A stretch of DNA of 64,000 nucleotides from Beroe forskalii. Lineage: Eukaryota > Ctenophora > Nuda > Beroida > Beroidae. A program made the position numbers and the translations under genes. Position 1 is the first letter of the stretch, and every line of letters starts with the position of its first letter. The stretch is taken from contig WFMF01000258.1 in the NCBI GenBank assembly GCA_011033025.1, positions 184,154 through 248,153 of the forward strand, given 5' to 3'. Of the stretch, positions 23,501-35,208 are shown piece by piece. The notes beneath the pieces are model-generated. The model worked only from the letters and a program-made list of their open reading frames with translations, was not told the DNA's origin and did no database searches.

Positions 23501-26500
23501 AGTTCAGATCTTCGGTTGGTACCCACAATGATTGTTGAATAAATCCATAGGACGTGCAGTATCGTTTGTACATAAATTTCGAGACTTATAACAATCGAAA
23601 AACTTATGACAAATGCAAATTGATCAAAAGCTCGTTTGATGATTTGAACGTTACAGGTGATCAAAGTTTTCGCAGATCAGATGAAGGAAAAGGGTAAGAA
23701 TCTCTACCGTCACTCCTTCACGACGTCTCATAAGGACACTATCAGAGCAGCGTTCAGAGAACTGGAGGTGCGTTTCCTACCGGACTATTTCAGTCTAGCC
23801 ACCAAAAATTGGCAACATTTTTAGATTTTTTATAGAAATTATCAAAAACCACAGCTCAGAAACTAAATCAGTAACCACTCACCTCAGTAAATCTCTCCTC
23901 AGAAACACAACGCCCGTATCATCATCGCCAACTTCCTGGAGGACGAGGCTTACGAAGTTTTCTGCACGGCGTACGAGCTCGGCTTCACGGCGGAAGCACC
24001 TGAGGTGAGCGTGTGGGGGCGCTGGAGATGCTGGCAATTTAGTAAATTTTTCATGATTCTCAGAATATTCTGATAAGACAAAAACTGGAAACTCATTCAA
24101 TTTTTAATGGAATATGAAGAATCTAGCATCTTAGATTGGGTCTGCGCCATCTTCAAAATAAAACTTTAGGTGAGCGGTCGGAGGGTGTGGGTGCTGCCGA
24201 GCAGCTACAGGAGTGACTGGCTGGAAATGGGAAGGAAAAGGGACAGGGGACCCTGCAGCAAGCACCAAATCGTGGAGACAGTCGGCACGTAAGTAAGGAG
24301 GAGTCGCAGCTGACCTGTCATTCATATTCAAGTAGTCAGGGGCTGTCCATGAAGCATTTTTAACTATATATCTCGTTCTAATCCTCCTATTTTTTAGGTA
24401 TCTGAGTCCTGATTTCCAGTGGAACACGACAGAAGAGCGCCTGGGTACGGGGTACACCTTTAACAAGACCTGGGAAGCGTACGCCAAGGACTTCTACACC
24501 AACTTCAAAGTGGGGGAACACCTGAGTTATCATTTGATTCTCTGATGATTTGCACATGAAGATGTTTACCGAGGCCCTATAGAAATTAAAAAATTTATTC
24601 CTCAGTTCCTCTGGATAATCTTTACAGAATATTTTGTACGCATTCAATATCTTTCCTTCCCTACAGGATTCGTGTAAACATGAGTGCTCAATTGAATCTA
24701 AAGCTGCCAGTCTAATGTATGACTCTGTATGGACACTAGCAAAAGGCCTTCATAACTTTCTCTATAGATTTGACAGAGATTCAGGTAAGTACGAAATTTC
24801 ATCCTCCAAACTTCATCCCCCAGAATATGAACAGAAAATATAGATGATGATAACTTCTGAGATAATAATTGTACTAATCATTATCTCACGTGATAAAAAT
24901 GCGTTAAATCCCCGAATATAAGACATTGGATTAAGACATTGGATTAAGACATTGGATTACTGCAGGTTAAATGTTTCAAAGCGTTGTGAAACCTGGCAAT
25001 TGACAGTGACAAAGTGTTTTTAAATGCCTAAATATTTTACTTATCACAGATTCGATAAAACCGGAGACCTCCCCAAATAACGCCACAGAACGTGACACCC
25101 TCCTCAAAGAGTTGCTGATGAGAGAGGGGAATAGGTCGGAGGACCTCCTGAAGGTTATGCTGAATACCTCCTTCGAAGGGGCTTCGGTGAGTAGATACTG
25201 TATGTTACAAATATTGTAATGGTCGCTCAATGAAAGAAACATCGTTTTTCACATCTTTCGTCAATTTCATACATTCACATTGTCAATTCATGTTGTCTGC
25301 AGAACCCATACCAAAGTTCCTCAAATCTTCGAAAGTCATGCTCATTGCTCAACTATAACTCCGTTGGAATCCCTCAGGGTAGGATTGAATTCAAGCACAA
25401 AGTGGATAAAACGTGCAGAAGTGGGCTCAGATCCAAGATAGGACAACTGCAAATAGTGAAGATTGCTGGCAACTCTGATTATGGTACTAGATATAAGCAA
25501 TGAGCATTCAAGTCAATCCAAGGAGCAGAAATAACATTTTTAGTCCAAAAACTTTCGAAATTCGTGCAATTATATCAGTGATTGAAATTTGCTACGACTT
25601 TGTTGAAAATTCCCACACCCTTTCAAAGTCTAAAAGTGATTTCATCACTATGATGGGATAACCATGATAGATACTCTCAGACGTGAGGCTGGTTGAGGTG
25701 TGTCACACAGACGAGAATGGGACGTTAGTGTGCAACAGTAACGGCACCTCACAAATATGGGGCACCTCGTTATACAACCACTCAACACGGCGATCAAGCT
25801 GCCAAGACTCGGAGGGAGAGAAAGATAGTGAGTTGACTAGGCATAAATCTTTTTACCACTTTGGCCAGGCCCAGTCTAATGCGGATCTTACGCCGGTTTA
25901 ATACAGGTCTTGTACCAGTCTAGTAAGACTTAAACCTGCATTAGGCTAGCGCATGGACAGAGTGGCAAACGGATATATGCACTTAAAACTTCAAGATACT
26001 TCCCTGCGCTCGACGTAAATCTTTTTAAGATAAGGATTTGACGAATACCAATCCCCAGGATTATTTACTGTCTATCCCCAGGTTTTGAGTGCAAGTGCCC
26101 TGTAGATGGACCCCTTGACGACGAGAGAGTGAGAGTTATCATCGGCATCTCCAAAACACCTCTCCTGGTCTTCACAGTGGCTTCTATCCTCGGGATAGTC
26201 CTCTCAATCTGCTTCTTTGTCTTCAATATCGTACACATGCGAGAGAGGTAGACCATTTTGTTGGAGAGAAATATATCTGGTATCATTTTTGACCTCCATA
26301 CTGACACCATCTCTTGAGTCTTGACCTCATCTCTTGACACCATCACCTGACATCACCCCTAGACACCATCTCTTGACATCACCCCTTGACACCATCTCTT
26401 GAAAAAGCCCCTTGACACCATCTCTTGACACCATCTTTTGACACCATCTCTTGACATCACTTCTTGACACCATCTCTTGAAAAAGCCCCTTGACACCATC

Positions 26501-29333
26501 TCTTGACACCATCTTTTGACACCATCTCTTGACATCACTTCTTGACACCATCTCTTGAAAAAGCCCCTTGACACCATCTCTTGACACCATCTCTTGACAC
26601 CATCTCTTGACACCATCTCTTGACATCACCCCTTGACACCATCTCTTGAGTCTTGACACCATCCTAAACACGATCCCCTGACACCATCTTTTTACACAAT
26701 CTCTTGACAGGGTTATAAAGATGTCCTCGCCGCACATTAACAACATCATCCTCCTTGGGGCTGTCCTTCTCTACACCTACGTGCCTCTACAAGGACTGCA
26801 GATAGGCATTGACGGCTACAACCTAATTGAGGCTGATCATCTTATCAAGATATGTAAGGTATGTTGGACTTAACGATTGGTTCAAGGTCATGAGCCCCGT
26901 TGGGCTAAGTCTCAAGAAAAGGGATGGGAATCGATGGGATTTTCATCATTTTAAGATTCTAAGGAGTTAGAGTTTGTTTCCTTAAAAGAGTTCACTGAAA
27001 AACGACAATTCGCCATCTTCTTTAATTCTTGAATACTTCTTTTACAGGTACAGATACTAAACTGGGTCATCTGCATTGGTTTTACTACAAGTTTTGGAGC
27101 CCTTTTCGCAAAGACCTGGCGAGTCTACAAGATTTTCACCAGCAAGAAGCCGAAACACATGGTAACTATTTCTGACACTCATACTCAGACTGAACATGCG
27201 TACAACTGCGACAGACTTTTCCGATTTCTACCAGCATGTGGAAAAGCCCTCTGTTCTAAAATTCAGGGCCAATTTTGTATGCGTCATTTAAAAAAACAAA
27301 TATCCCTAAGAGCCCTGACTCCGATTAGAAATCGTTCTTGCAGATTCTATCAGACTGGAAGTTAATGGTTCTCATCGGACTGTTCCTACTGGTGGATGTA
27401 GTGCTACTGGGAACAGATGAGTTCCTCAACCGATACAAGTGGGATTTCGTGCCTGACGAAGCCGCTACTGCTTTGGTTAGTGATAATGTAAAACCTTGCA
27501 ATTTGCCTGAGAATATGATCCCAGCCACAATCGATTAAATTTAAAACTGAGCTGTACCCTTTTTGCCTGGTTTTGTTACCCAAAGAAAACATTTCTTGCG
27601 TTTCAAAAAGGCAGAATACCTAATATTCTACAACCACTCACATCCCAACGTATTCCCTCTCCCTCAGAGGACAGACAACCTGCTGGACGACACGCCGTAC
27701 ACGTACGGTCACGTGGTTTGCGTGATGAGGAGCTCAGACCACGCCAAAACACCCTGGCTCATCTCAGTGGCCCTCATCTACAAGGTACACAGTTCCCACT
27801 GGGGAATTGATTATAGTTTCCCTACATTTCATGATCCAGGTTCAGATAAGTTCACACTGGGATATACCTTACTACAGGAAACTATTAAGAACTCCGAAAA
27901 TTAAGAAGGTACAGTTATTACTTATTAGACAACACCAAATAAAGCCCTTGTGCTTATAACAGTCAGAGCATGTGCCCTCCTATAGACATATTTAGCACCA
28001 CCCAAATACCCTCAAAATGTAATTATTGATATAAACGCCCCCACCCTCTAAAAGTCAAATGACAGATATCTACTTTGCATTGTGAGATCTTGACCAGTAT
28101 AATTTGACAGGGACTGCTGCTAATATTCGGAGCCTTCATCGCATTCCAGACCAGGAACATCTGCATCGCAGCTCTTAACGATAGCAAGTTCATCGGTAAG
28201 TTCATTCCTCTGACCAGGCCCGAAATTCCTGGGTAAGGGGGCCGGGGACAAAGGGACATGCCCCCTCAGTCTTTTTAGTATATTGCTGGAAAATTGCCAA
28301 AAATCCAACAAAACAAATCTAACATTTGCAAAAATCGCCTGTGGCGTGCAAGTCTGCCACTCTATGTGATGGCTTTACAAAATTTCCATGTGCCCACCAG
28401 TTTTTCTTCTTGAATTTCCATGTCCAACAAAACTTTTAGTCCAAAAATGTCTTTATCTATCCTGACCCAGGCATCTCCATATACACGATAGTGGTGGTGG
28501 CAGCTATTGCAGGCCCCGTAGCGGCCTCCCTCAAGTCTCAGCCGGAACTAAAGTTCGGGATTCAGTCGGCTGGCATCCTGTTCACGACCACAGTCATGAT
28601 TTGCCTGGTCTTCCTACCCAAGGTAGGTCGTATTTGCTCTTATAGAATACATAGGCCGCGCCTATTGGGTTGATTTAACCATTTTAGGACACCTCCCAAG
28701 GGCGCAGCGGCTGCGCCCTTGGGAGGTGTCCGAGGGACGTGTCCGATTTTGACTCGCAGTCCAAACTCTGATCAGGCAAGTGTCTACTGAATATGTATCA
28801 TAGACATCGATTGAGAAGTCAGAGGGTTTTTGTTTAAATCATAGACACTCGTGGCTTACACTCAGATATGCATTTGTTGTTTTCCCGAAGAGAAAATAAT
28901 GATTCATTGGCATCGAACCAGTATGCTGACGTATGGTATTGAACTGCAATCAACCTAGACGGTAGGAGTAAACTGTCAGCTAGACTATCACTATAGCTTC
29001 TTAGAAACAGGCACAAGTATAATCAGACACTAGAAATTTCCAAATTTCAGATTTTGAGACAAGCTACACCCTGTTCATACGGTCTAAGTTGATTGGAGAT
29101 AATTGGCTTATTCCTTACTAAAAGTTAACTCAAAGTACTGTCTTTGATGTAATATGATTTATTGATTCTTCATTAGATAGACGAAACTTTTGAAAAATAT
29201 GTCTGTTATATTTCTGACTCCCCTGCAGGCCTATCAGTTGCGGTATAAACCGACTGAAGCGGTGGTTAACCGCAAGTTGACGGTGGATTGGGGCTCTGCA
29301 AAACGAGACAGTAAACGGGAGTCCGAAATTCAG
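20501..29333 (+). CDS. GABA-B-type class C receptor (21 exons mapped)
   Basis: Seven-helix plasma-membrane receptor of the GABA-B family. Exons: 20501-20564, 20851-21023, 22793-22936, 23092-23150, 23373-23514, 23657-23767, 23903-24004, 24170-24288, 24398-24509, 24667-24784, 25050-25186, 25303-25483, 25681-25827, 26082-26247, 26711-26858, 27048-27161, 27344-27475, 27668-27784, 28111-28195, 28471-28622, 29229-29333. Phases are continuous and give 876 residues. The start is chosen because [19 protein letters not shown] is a good signal peptide. Residues about 25-480 form the Venus-flytrap domain ([18 protein letters not shown] near its start). TM1 lies near 558-582. Family signatures follow: [17 protein letters not shown] (TM2), [16 protein letters not shown] (TM3) and LNDSKFIG (before TM7). 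The ligand is unknown; early-branching animals have many such receptors and not all bind GABA. The C-terminal tail is listed separately. Confidence 0.93.
21157..21242 (+). repeat. dispersed repeat, copy 2
   Basis: Matches 18601-18692 from TCCTTGGCTGGCACCCTG to GCTACTTTGCACTGGT in the same orientation. Lies in intron 2 of the receptor gene. Confidence 0.7.
21281..21830 (+). repeat. 16-bp minisatellite with 48-bp higher-order unit (intron 2)
   Basis: Unit GTCAGAGTGAAGTGGT. From about 21527 to 21810 three units recur as a homogeneous 48-bp block (two GTCAGAGTGAAGTGGT-type units, then TTCAGAGAGAAGTGGT). The left part is more diverged. The long open frame across it is repeat translation. Confidence 0.95.
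22673..22740. repeat. inverted repeat hairpin in intron 2
   Basis: GGGATGAAGCCCAAAAACCA and TTTTTGGGCTTCATCCC face each other across about 25 bases, 50 bp before exon 3 of the receptor gene. Confidence 0.75.
23181..23288. mobile_element. MITE-like element, copy 2 (TTTGCGCGTC family)
   Basis: Ends AAGTTTGCGCGTCTTTTGTG and CCGCGCACACAAAATACGGG match, in inverted relation, those of 5766-5880. It sits in receptor intron 4. Confidence 0.6.
26275..26710. repeat. 13-bp minisatellite with 78-bp higher-order unit (intron 14)
   Basis: Unit CTTGACACCATCT. The marker GAAAAAGCCCC recurs at 26401, 26479 and 26557, giving a 78-bp (6 x 13) higher-order period. The array ends directly at the CTTGACAG acceptor of receptor exon 15, so the splice site is itself part of a repeat-like unit. 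Its complement shares the TGGTGTCA core with the intron 2 array. Confidence 0.93.
28687..28731. repeat. perfect 22-bp palindrome, 1-base spacer
   Basis: GGACACCTCCCAAGGGCGCA and following bases pair perfectly with the other half over 22 bp, with a single G in the centre. It is GC-rich within an AT-rich intron, 65 bases after receptor exon 20. Confidence 0.95.
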
Positions 29334-29822
29334 GTAAAAACAACTTTACACCGGCAGAACACCCTGAATCTAATACCTTAGTACACTTAATAAGAACTGC
29401 GACAGTTTATTATAGTGCGTGTTAGATAAATTCGCAACAATTAAGTACGTGATGCATTGTCTGTCATTGACATGAGAATTTTCAACTGGCCATTCTCATC
29501 TGGCGAGCCATGAATTTTAGCTGACGTCAGCGGGTCAGACAACGACTGACAAGTGATGCATTTCTTATGTGTGCTAAGTGAATTCCCCGCATTGCACAAT
29601 GAATCAGTGATTAACTGTCTAGAGCTGGATTTGTACGAGGCCATCACCTGCTGTTCCCACGACAACGAGACACTCCTTTGGAAGTGTTTCTCATGACTGG
29701 GCCCTTATAGTTTCCATTAGCATCCAAAAGCTGTTATTTTAAGAGCTAATGCATGTCTTCTGGTACGAAAGTTGATGGAAACTTAATTTGAAATTAGTTG
29801 CACTTCACAGTAACAATCAACA

Positions 29823-31883
29823 ATGAATCGTTTTGTCGCACAAGTAACTCTCCTTTTCTTCCTGCCTGCGTGCACAAAGTCATACGTTCTCTTCGATGAA
29901 CAGATCGCTTGGCCCTCATCATCTTCTACTCCAACCTTCCCTCCCACCACCCCCTGGATGACCTACAGCAGTCCGTGGTGGATGTTCGCAGGCACCACCA
30001 CTAACTGGGCTACTGGTGCTCTCTCCCTCCTCTCCGCCCAAGACAAGGTTATTGAGCACATGAAGAATCAGTTAGGAGTGGAGGAAAACGGGTATCCGGC
30101 TTTAAAGAACATTTCTCAGGAGGTTGTAGATGCCATGCTGCCAGAGGGAACTGCAGAGGTAACACAGGTGGATGTTTTGATAGCTGTCACATCTACCTTG
30201 CGAAACAACATGACCGATGACGAATCACACGTTTTTAAGGCGGAGTACTTGGTAGACAGGGACTATGGAACTGTCTGTGCGTTGCTCGGAACGGAAGTCT
30301 ACCACCCGTGGATTGCTGTCTACATGCCCAAACTTACCTTCGTTCAGCGTGGTACGACTGATATTCTCCACACTTCCAGGAGAGGAACCACTCAGTTTCG
30401 AGGAAGTGGTATTGTCAGTGCAGTTGAAGTGGCTGACACTGAGCACTGAGTGCGCTACTCCAACACATGTTCCGATGGGAATGTGGTGGAAGCTGAGTGT
30501 GAGGAGCAGGTAGCGGACCTTGTCTTTATCCAGATAGACAAACCCTGGTTAACCCCTGCCAACCTGACCCTAGCTGAAGTGGAGGTTTGGGGCATGGTGA
30601 CGGAGCAAACCAGACTAGCAACGGACAAAGAACAGGTCAACTTGGCAGCGAACACGGTCATGAGCATAGTTGACATCAGCAACAAGCCCTCCGTCACCGC
30701 CAGGGGCTTTACACTAAATCTACTTGGGGAGTATAACGTAGCAAATCAAGAAAAGGTGGGTGTTCTGAAAGTGACAAAGAAGAAAGCCTCCCTGAAGATA
30801 GACAACTGCCCGAGTGTGGAGCTGGATCTGGATCTGATCCAAGCAGCCCCCTGCCTGGATCCCACCAATTCCAGGAAGTGCAGCTGGACTTTGGCGTTCC
30901 TAGACCTGGAACTGTACGTGTACTTTGATCACAAGATGGTGGGTGCAAGCTCGTGGGACTTATCAGAGTGTGACCCTCAGTCTGGTGACGAGTGTATTTA
31001 TTGCAGGAAAGTCCTATCTCGTACACGCTATGCGAGTCTAACACCTAAAGATTCGACAACTTGGAAATCCTCCGTTCTAAGAGTCAGCCATCTGCTCCAC
31101 TCCCAACCCGAAATAACGACCAAACAGGAGCGACACGATGCGTGTCACGCAACTGAGATGTTCTCTACGATACTGAGTCATGCCATGATATCATCGGACA
31201 CGAACTGTTCATGGAGTTTGAGAACAACACGATGGCATATGGCTTCGAGCTCCTCAATGTCTCATCCACGTTAGAGGAGGTATTTACTCTAAACTTCGCA
31301 GACCTTTTCATAGAAGATTTAATGCCGCATATTAGGGAAGATGATTGAGGATGAATTCTATCAATCTCAAGAGTATCAATACATAGTGGACCAGAGTTTT
31401 CAGTTTTTCCTCGATGAAATAGCCATGATGGAGCAAATAGAATTGGAGAGACATCGAGAAATAATTGAATTGCGAAAATTCGAAGTAGTGGAAAAGCTCC
31501 TGTTAAAAGACGTGGAGGATATACTGGTCTCTCTAGAGCACGCTACGCTGCCCATAACAGAAGCAATTACACTCCCACAAGGCGGTGATAAACAGGAGCT
31601 ATTCGATATGAACTGGCTGAATCATTCTCATCCCTGGACAGTCTGGCTGTCATGGAGCTTGACATGCTCCGGCTCTTCCAAGCAGCTCAGAGCCCCCGTT
31701 TACTAAGGAATTTTACAACCCCAGAGCCTGTTCCAGCCCTCAACCAGCAATCCGGATCATACTACAGAACAAGGAATTGGAAAGGGCTCCCGTGTCAAGT
31801 ACTTGAACGTACAGAGAACGTTCATTGACCGGTTTGTAGATGATTTTAAAGGCCCGAACACTGGACAATTGTATGCCGCGTGA
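29823..31883 (+). pseudogene. frame-broken secreted fucolectin-domain (FTP) protein
   Basis: Coding-like DNA without introns. It starts with a signal peptide (MNRFVAQVTLLFFLPACTKS). The part around 30225-30600 resembles a fucolectin/tachylectin-4/pentraxin (FTP, F5/8-like) sugar-binding domain: HPWIAVYMP near 30305, and C-G-C spacing then LTLAEVEVWG near 30566-30595. It is interrupted by an in-frame TGA at 30447-30449. Coding potential also shifts frame near 31150-31190, about 31340, about 31620 and about 31790, ending at a TGA at 31881-31883. The C-terminal half is acidic and helical, with no family recognised. Intronless in an intron-rich setting and placed between receptor exon 21 and its candidate tail exons, it is probably a decayed retrocopy or insertion. 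Assembly indels could explain some breaks. Confidence 0.65.
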
Positions 31884-32070
31884 TAAAATTGGAATGAAGA
31901 CTTTCTACCCTTTAGTAAATACGTGACTGAAGTACAACCAGTTTTTAGTAATATCCAGTATTTAGTAGTATTTCATGATTAAATGACACTCAACTGTGTG
32001 GGAGTTTTTAAGTTAATAATTTCTGGGAATGACGCTTAGAGCAAATAACGAGGCGTAGCTGACTTGTATT

Positions 32071-32306
32071 GTCGCACGAGGAGCAGGTTGCACGAGGCGG
32101 CCGAGTGCAATAATTTTATTAGCGTCGACCATTTGCCATGCTCATACATAATGAGGAGTGCACATTACTTATTATTGCACTGTAGTACCCTCAAAATTGT
32201 GAGGCGTAGCCGAGTGCATAATTTGTATCGCACGAGGAGCAGGCCAAATTATTGCACGAGGCGAAGCCGAGTACACTATTAGCGTCATGACCATTTGCCA
32301 TGCTCT
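32071..32306. repeat. tandem duplication, about 157-bp offset
   Basis: TCGCACGAGGAGCAGG, then a GCACGAGGCG(G/A)(A/C)-type phrase, then CCATTTGCCATGCTC occur in order at 32071-32142 and again at 32228-32306. Short phrases with GAGGCGTAGC are also repeated between. Confidence 0.75.
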
Positions 32307-33015
32307 TAATTGCAAATGCAATATTAGCTAATAATAGTTATTTTGCATGGATCGATTGAATAAAACCTGTAAATTGTAAAATACAGTACTGCCAACAGAA
32401 ATTCTATAAAATGCAAAATGTACGTCTTTATCTCTGCTCACCCATATGGGCAAGGAACTAAGTAATTTGGTCTACAGAACCACTCTGACAGAACGCCCAG
32501 AGAGTAGTTTATCCAACTTGCTCACTTTGAGAGCTTAATTTGTGATATTTCATTTTGATTTCCATTTCATCAACTCTTATTTGCTTGCTAAAACTTATCC
32601 AAAAAAAATGCGAGTTTTCCTACGCCCCCCCTCCATAAATTTATTGAAATATCTTAAATAAAACTCACCGAGACACCAGGAACAGCCATGTCGCTTTAGA
32701 TAATCACAGTCGATTACAGCGTCGTGCTCATTCCATATCTCCTAAATCAGAATATCCCGAATTAGTGTAATTATTGGCGTATACATGGAGTTAATATGGT
32801 CTTGTATAACGTGTAATATTGAGGGGAAGCATGGACAATGGAATAACTTAAGGGATGGATCATTGGATCGACAAAATTTGTAAATTATTCGATTTTGACA
32901 AGAATGAACATGAGTAAAATTTGCCACGTTACGACTTCAAATTTGCAAATCACGGTGCAAAGATATTAGTCAGTCGGTTTTTGCTGAAAAATGTGACAAT
33001 TTTCAATTCTTTCAG

Positions 33016-33550
33016 AACCTACTGAACATGGCTCAAAGATCATCACTATCAGCCCTGAAGACAAGTCCCAAGTAAGTCAAACTGTCAACTACTCCAGCTT
33101 TGACGTTGAGTGTTAGGGATCATTTACATATTAAGTAATCACCTAAAGGAGGGGGTTTCCGAACGATTACGTTACATTTTATTGTAAAAAAAATACAACT
33201 ACTGTAAACTTGATTACGAGGGGAGGGAGGTTAAAATCGGCCAAAAATTGATTACGTAATATGTGAACGATCCCTACTATTGATTCTCAAATTAATTTTG
33301 ATTTATTATTTCAATCGTTTCGACAATAATTTCATTTCCATCATCAGCATTCCTAATAACAAGGACCAACCAACTAGAACTTTTGCTAACTTCCCATCCA
33401 TTTTCAGAGTGTGATTTCAAGCCACCGGACAATTTGAGAGTCGACAGTGGCAAAGCTATAGACTCGAATTTAACGCTCCTAGGTGTTGATCGATTGCAGA
33501 GTTTGAAGAACCTGTCACGTCGTCAGTCATCAATATACTCGCAAATATGA
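33016..33550 (+). CDS. candidate C-terminal tail exons of the GABA-B-type receptor
   Basis: Two pieces look exonic. 33016-33074 has a good acceptor (TTCTTTCAG) and donor (GTAAGT). 33409 or 33423 to the stop at 33548-33550 has an open frame running CPP... to SSIYSQI with a hydrophilic, serine-rich character typical of receptor tails. Phase is unresolved. Joined directly to exon 21 (phase 0), 33016-33074 reads NLLNMAQRSSLSALKTSPK then a stop within the donor. The alternative frame (ending EDKSQ), which would lead into the second piece via an acceptor at 33422, needs a further exon of length 1 modulo 3 somewhere in 29334-33015. Which tail is used, or whether both are, cannot be decided here. Confidence 0.45.
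33116..33274. mobile_element. MITE, family GGGATCGTTCACATATTACG, copy 1
   Basis: 159 bp with inverted ends GGGATCATTTACATATTA and TAATATGTGAACGATCCC, flanked by TA/TA. The middle has G-runs and ACAACTACTGTAAACTTGAT. Copies 2 and 3 are at 44275-44635 and 45691-45854. Confidence 0.85.
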
Positions 33551-33767
33551 AATACATAGACTGTAATCATTTCCCTTGATCATATTTTGTATAATATATT
33601 TATCATGATAAAGTTAGAAATTTCCTTGCGATTTGTGGATTTAAGTAGATACCGTTGTATGAATGTGCTGTCGAACCTCCTATACTCGGAAGAATGCTCC
33701 TTTTGTTGTGTAACTACATAAATTCTGGAATTGATCTTATCATACATGACTGACTGTCTGATCTTGA

Positions 33768-34353
33768 TGGTAGGACAAAACCCCACCCGGTCAAAACACC
33801 ACCCGGGCAAAACCCCACCCGGACATAACCCCACCTTAGAACTACAATATGCGCGCGAAGTACTGTGGTGAGCAGGGCGTAGTACTATTTAACGGTGTGT
33901 GCAAGCTCGCGCGACAGATGTATGACGAAAGATGTATGCGTGTTCCGTTTAGCTATATAGGTATTCTTAGATTTTAATCGTAATGTTATGTAATCAGTAA
34001 TGATTCTACTCCTTAGGATTCAAATGACTTAGTTTGACTAAGTGGGTTTCTTTGGAGCAAGGGGTGCTCAAAGATCTTCCCGGGCCCTCATTTGATGATT
34101 TCCGTATGAATTGCTCGTTTCACTTGTTAATATACCTGTTATCGATAATTAATCCCTATGGTTATGCATCACAGAAATAGGTATTTAAGCGCGCACGCAC
34201 GAACTAAAAGTAATACGCGTATCAATCAGTTGCACGACAGTACTTCGCGCGCATATTGTAGTTCTAAGGTGGGGTTATGTCCGGGTGGGGTTTTGCCCGG
34301 GTGGTGTTTTGTCCGGATGGGGTTTTGTCCGAGTGGGGTTCTGTCCGCGCACC
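33768..34353. mobile_element. long-inverted-repeat element with 10-bp target duplication
   Basis: 586 bp flanked by exact direct repeats CTGATCTTGA (33758-33767 and 34354-34363). The arms are about 95 bp and complementary: tandem CCCACCCGG(A/G)CAAAAC-type units, then a stretch ending GCGCGCGAAGTACTG, mirrored at 34239-34350. The centre (about 375 bp) has no coding content. Long inverted repeats plus a 9-10 bp duplication are typical of Mutator-like non-autonomous elements. Confidence 0.75.
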
Positions 34354-34363
34354 CTGATCTTGA

Positions 34364-35208
34364 ATATGGACGAAAGGAAGTAGTGGTAAGGGAAATGGTC
34401 AGGGCTGAGAGCAATGGTGAACAATTGGGCAAGTGGGGTCCATTCCCATCCCATCATAATGGGTAACACTGCTTCGTGTAAGGGTGTATTATGTACATAG
34501 AGTCTATTCTGAATTGATGCTTGTTCCTATGCTTAACTACAATAAGCCGTTTTCCTTTGTTCAAATCCCTGTGAACTAATTTGTTAACTGAGCTAATTCC
34601 TGTATCATAAAATAAATCGATTAATTGATGAAAAAATGGAGAAATCTAAATGTTTCCCTGGCCAAATCGCTTTTTTGTTTTACAGAACATTACCCAGTGA
34701 TCGGAAAGAAGACCTTTACGCTGTTCAACGTATCTGTGTGACCGAAAAATATTGCCAATAATGAAAGCAGCAATGCGCGTAATTTATTCTCACGTGCGCG
34801 GAGTACTCTGATTTATGTTAAAGACAAAATATGCTAGTACTTTTAGTTAATATTGCGTTTTTGTCCCACAAATTATCCTAAATTTCTCGGGCAACTGTGA
34901 TGTACAAGCCTGCAATTGCGGAGCCAAACGAGGACAATCGATTCTTTTTAATTTTTTCCTTCTGATTGGGGTGGATTGATAATTGAATATCTGATTAAGG
35001 TGCTGTCAGATTCAAGGACTTATAAATGTACCAGCAAAGTTCCATTTTCATGGTAAATTTCATGATGTAAAATCCATCAATTTGACACTAAGAATAGGCA
35101 AATATAACATCAAATTTTCAAATCATCTAAATTCACAAAGGCAATAAAAAAGGAGAAAAAAAGAAAGGCATTGCACTGCAAGCGCTCGACATGTCCAAGA
35201 CCGTCCAT
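34364..35208. other. intergenic stretch between receptor tail and cyclophilin 3' end
   Basis: AT-rich; contains the likely 3' untranslated region of the minus-strand cyclophilin just below 35209. No other gene or repeat is supported. Confidence 0.5.

Noticed and set aside
26327-26749. Minus-strand open frame with [12 protein letters not shown] repeats
   Set aside because: Translation of the intron 14 minisatellite.
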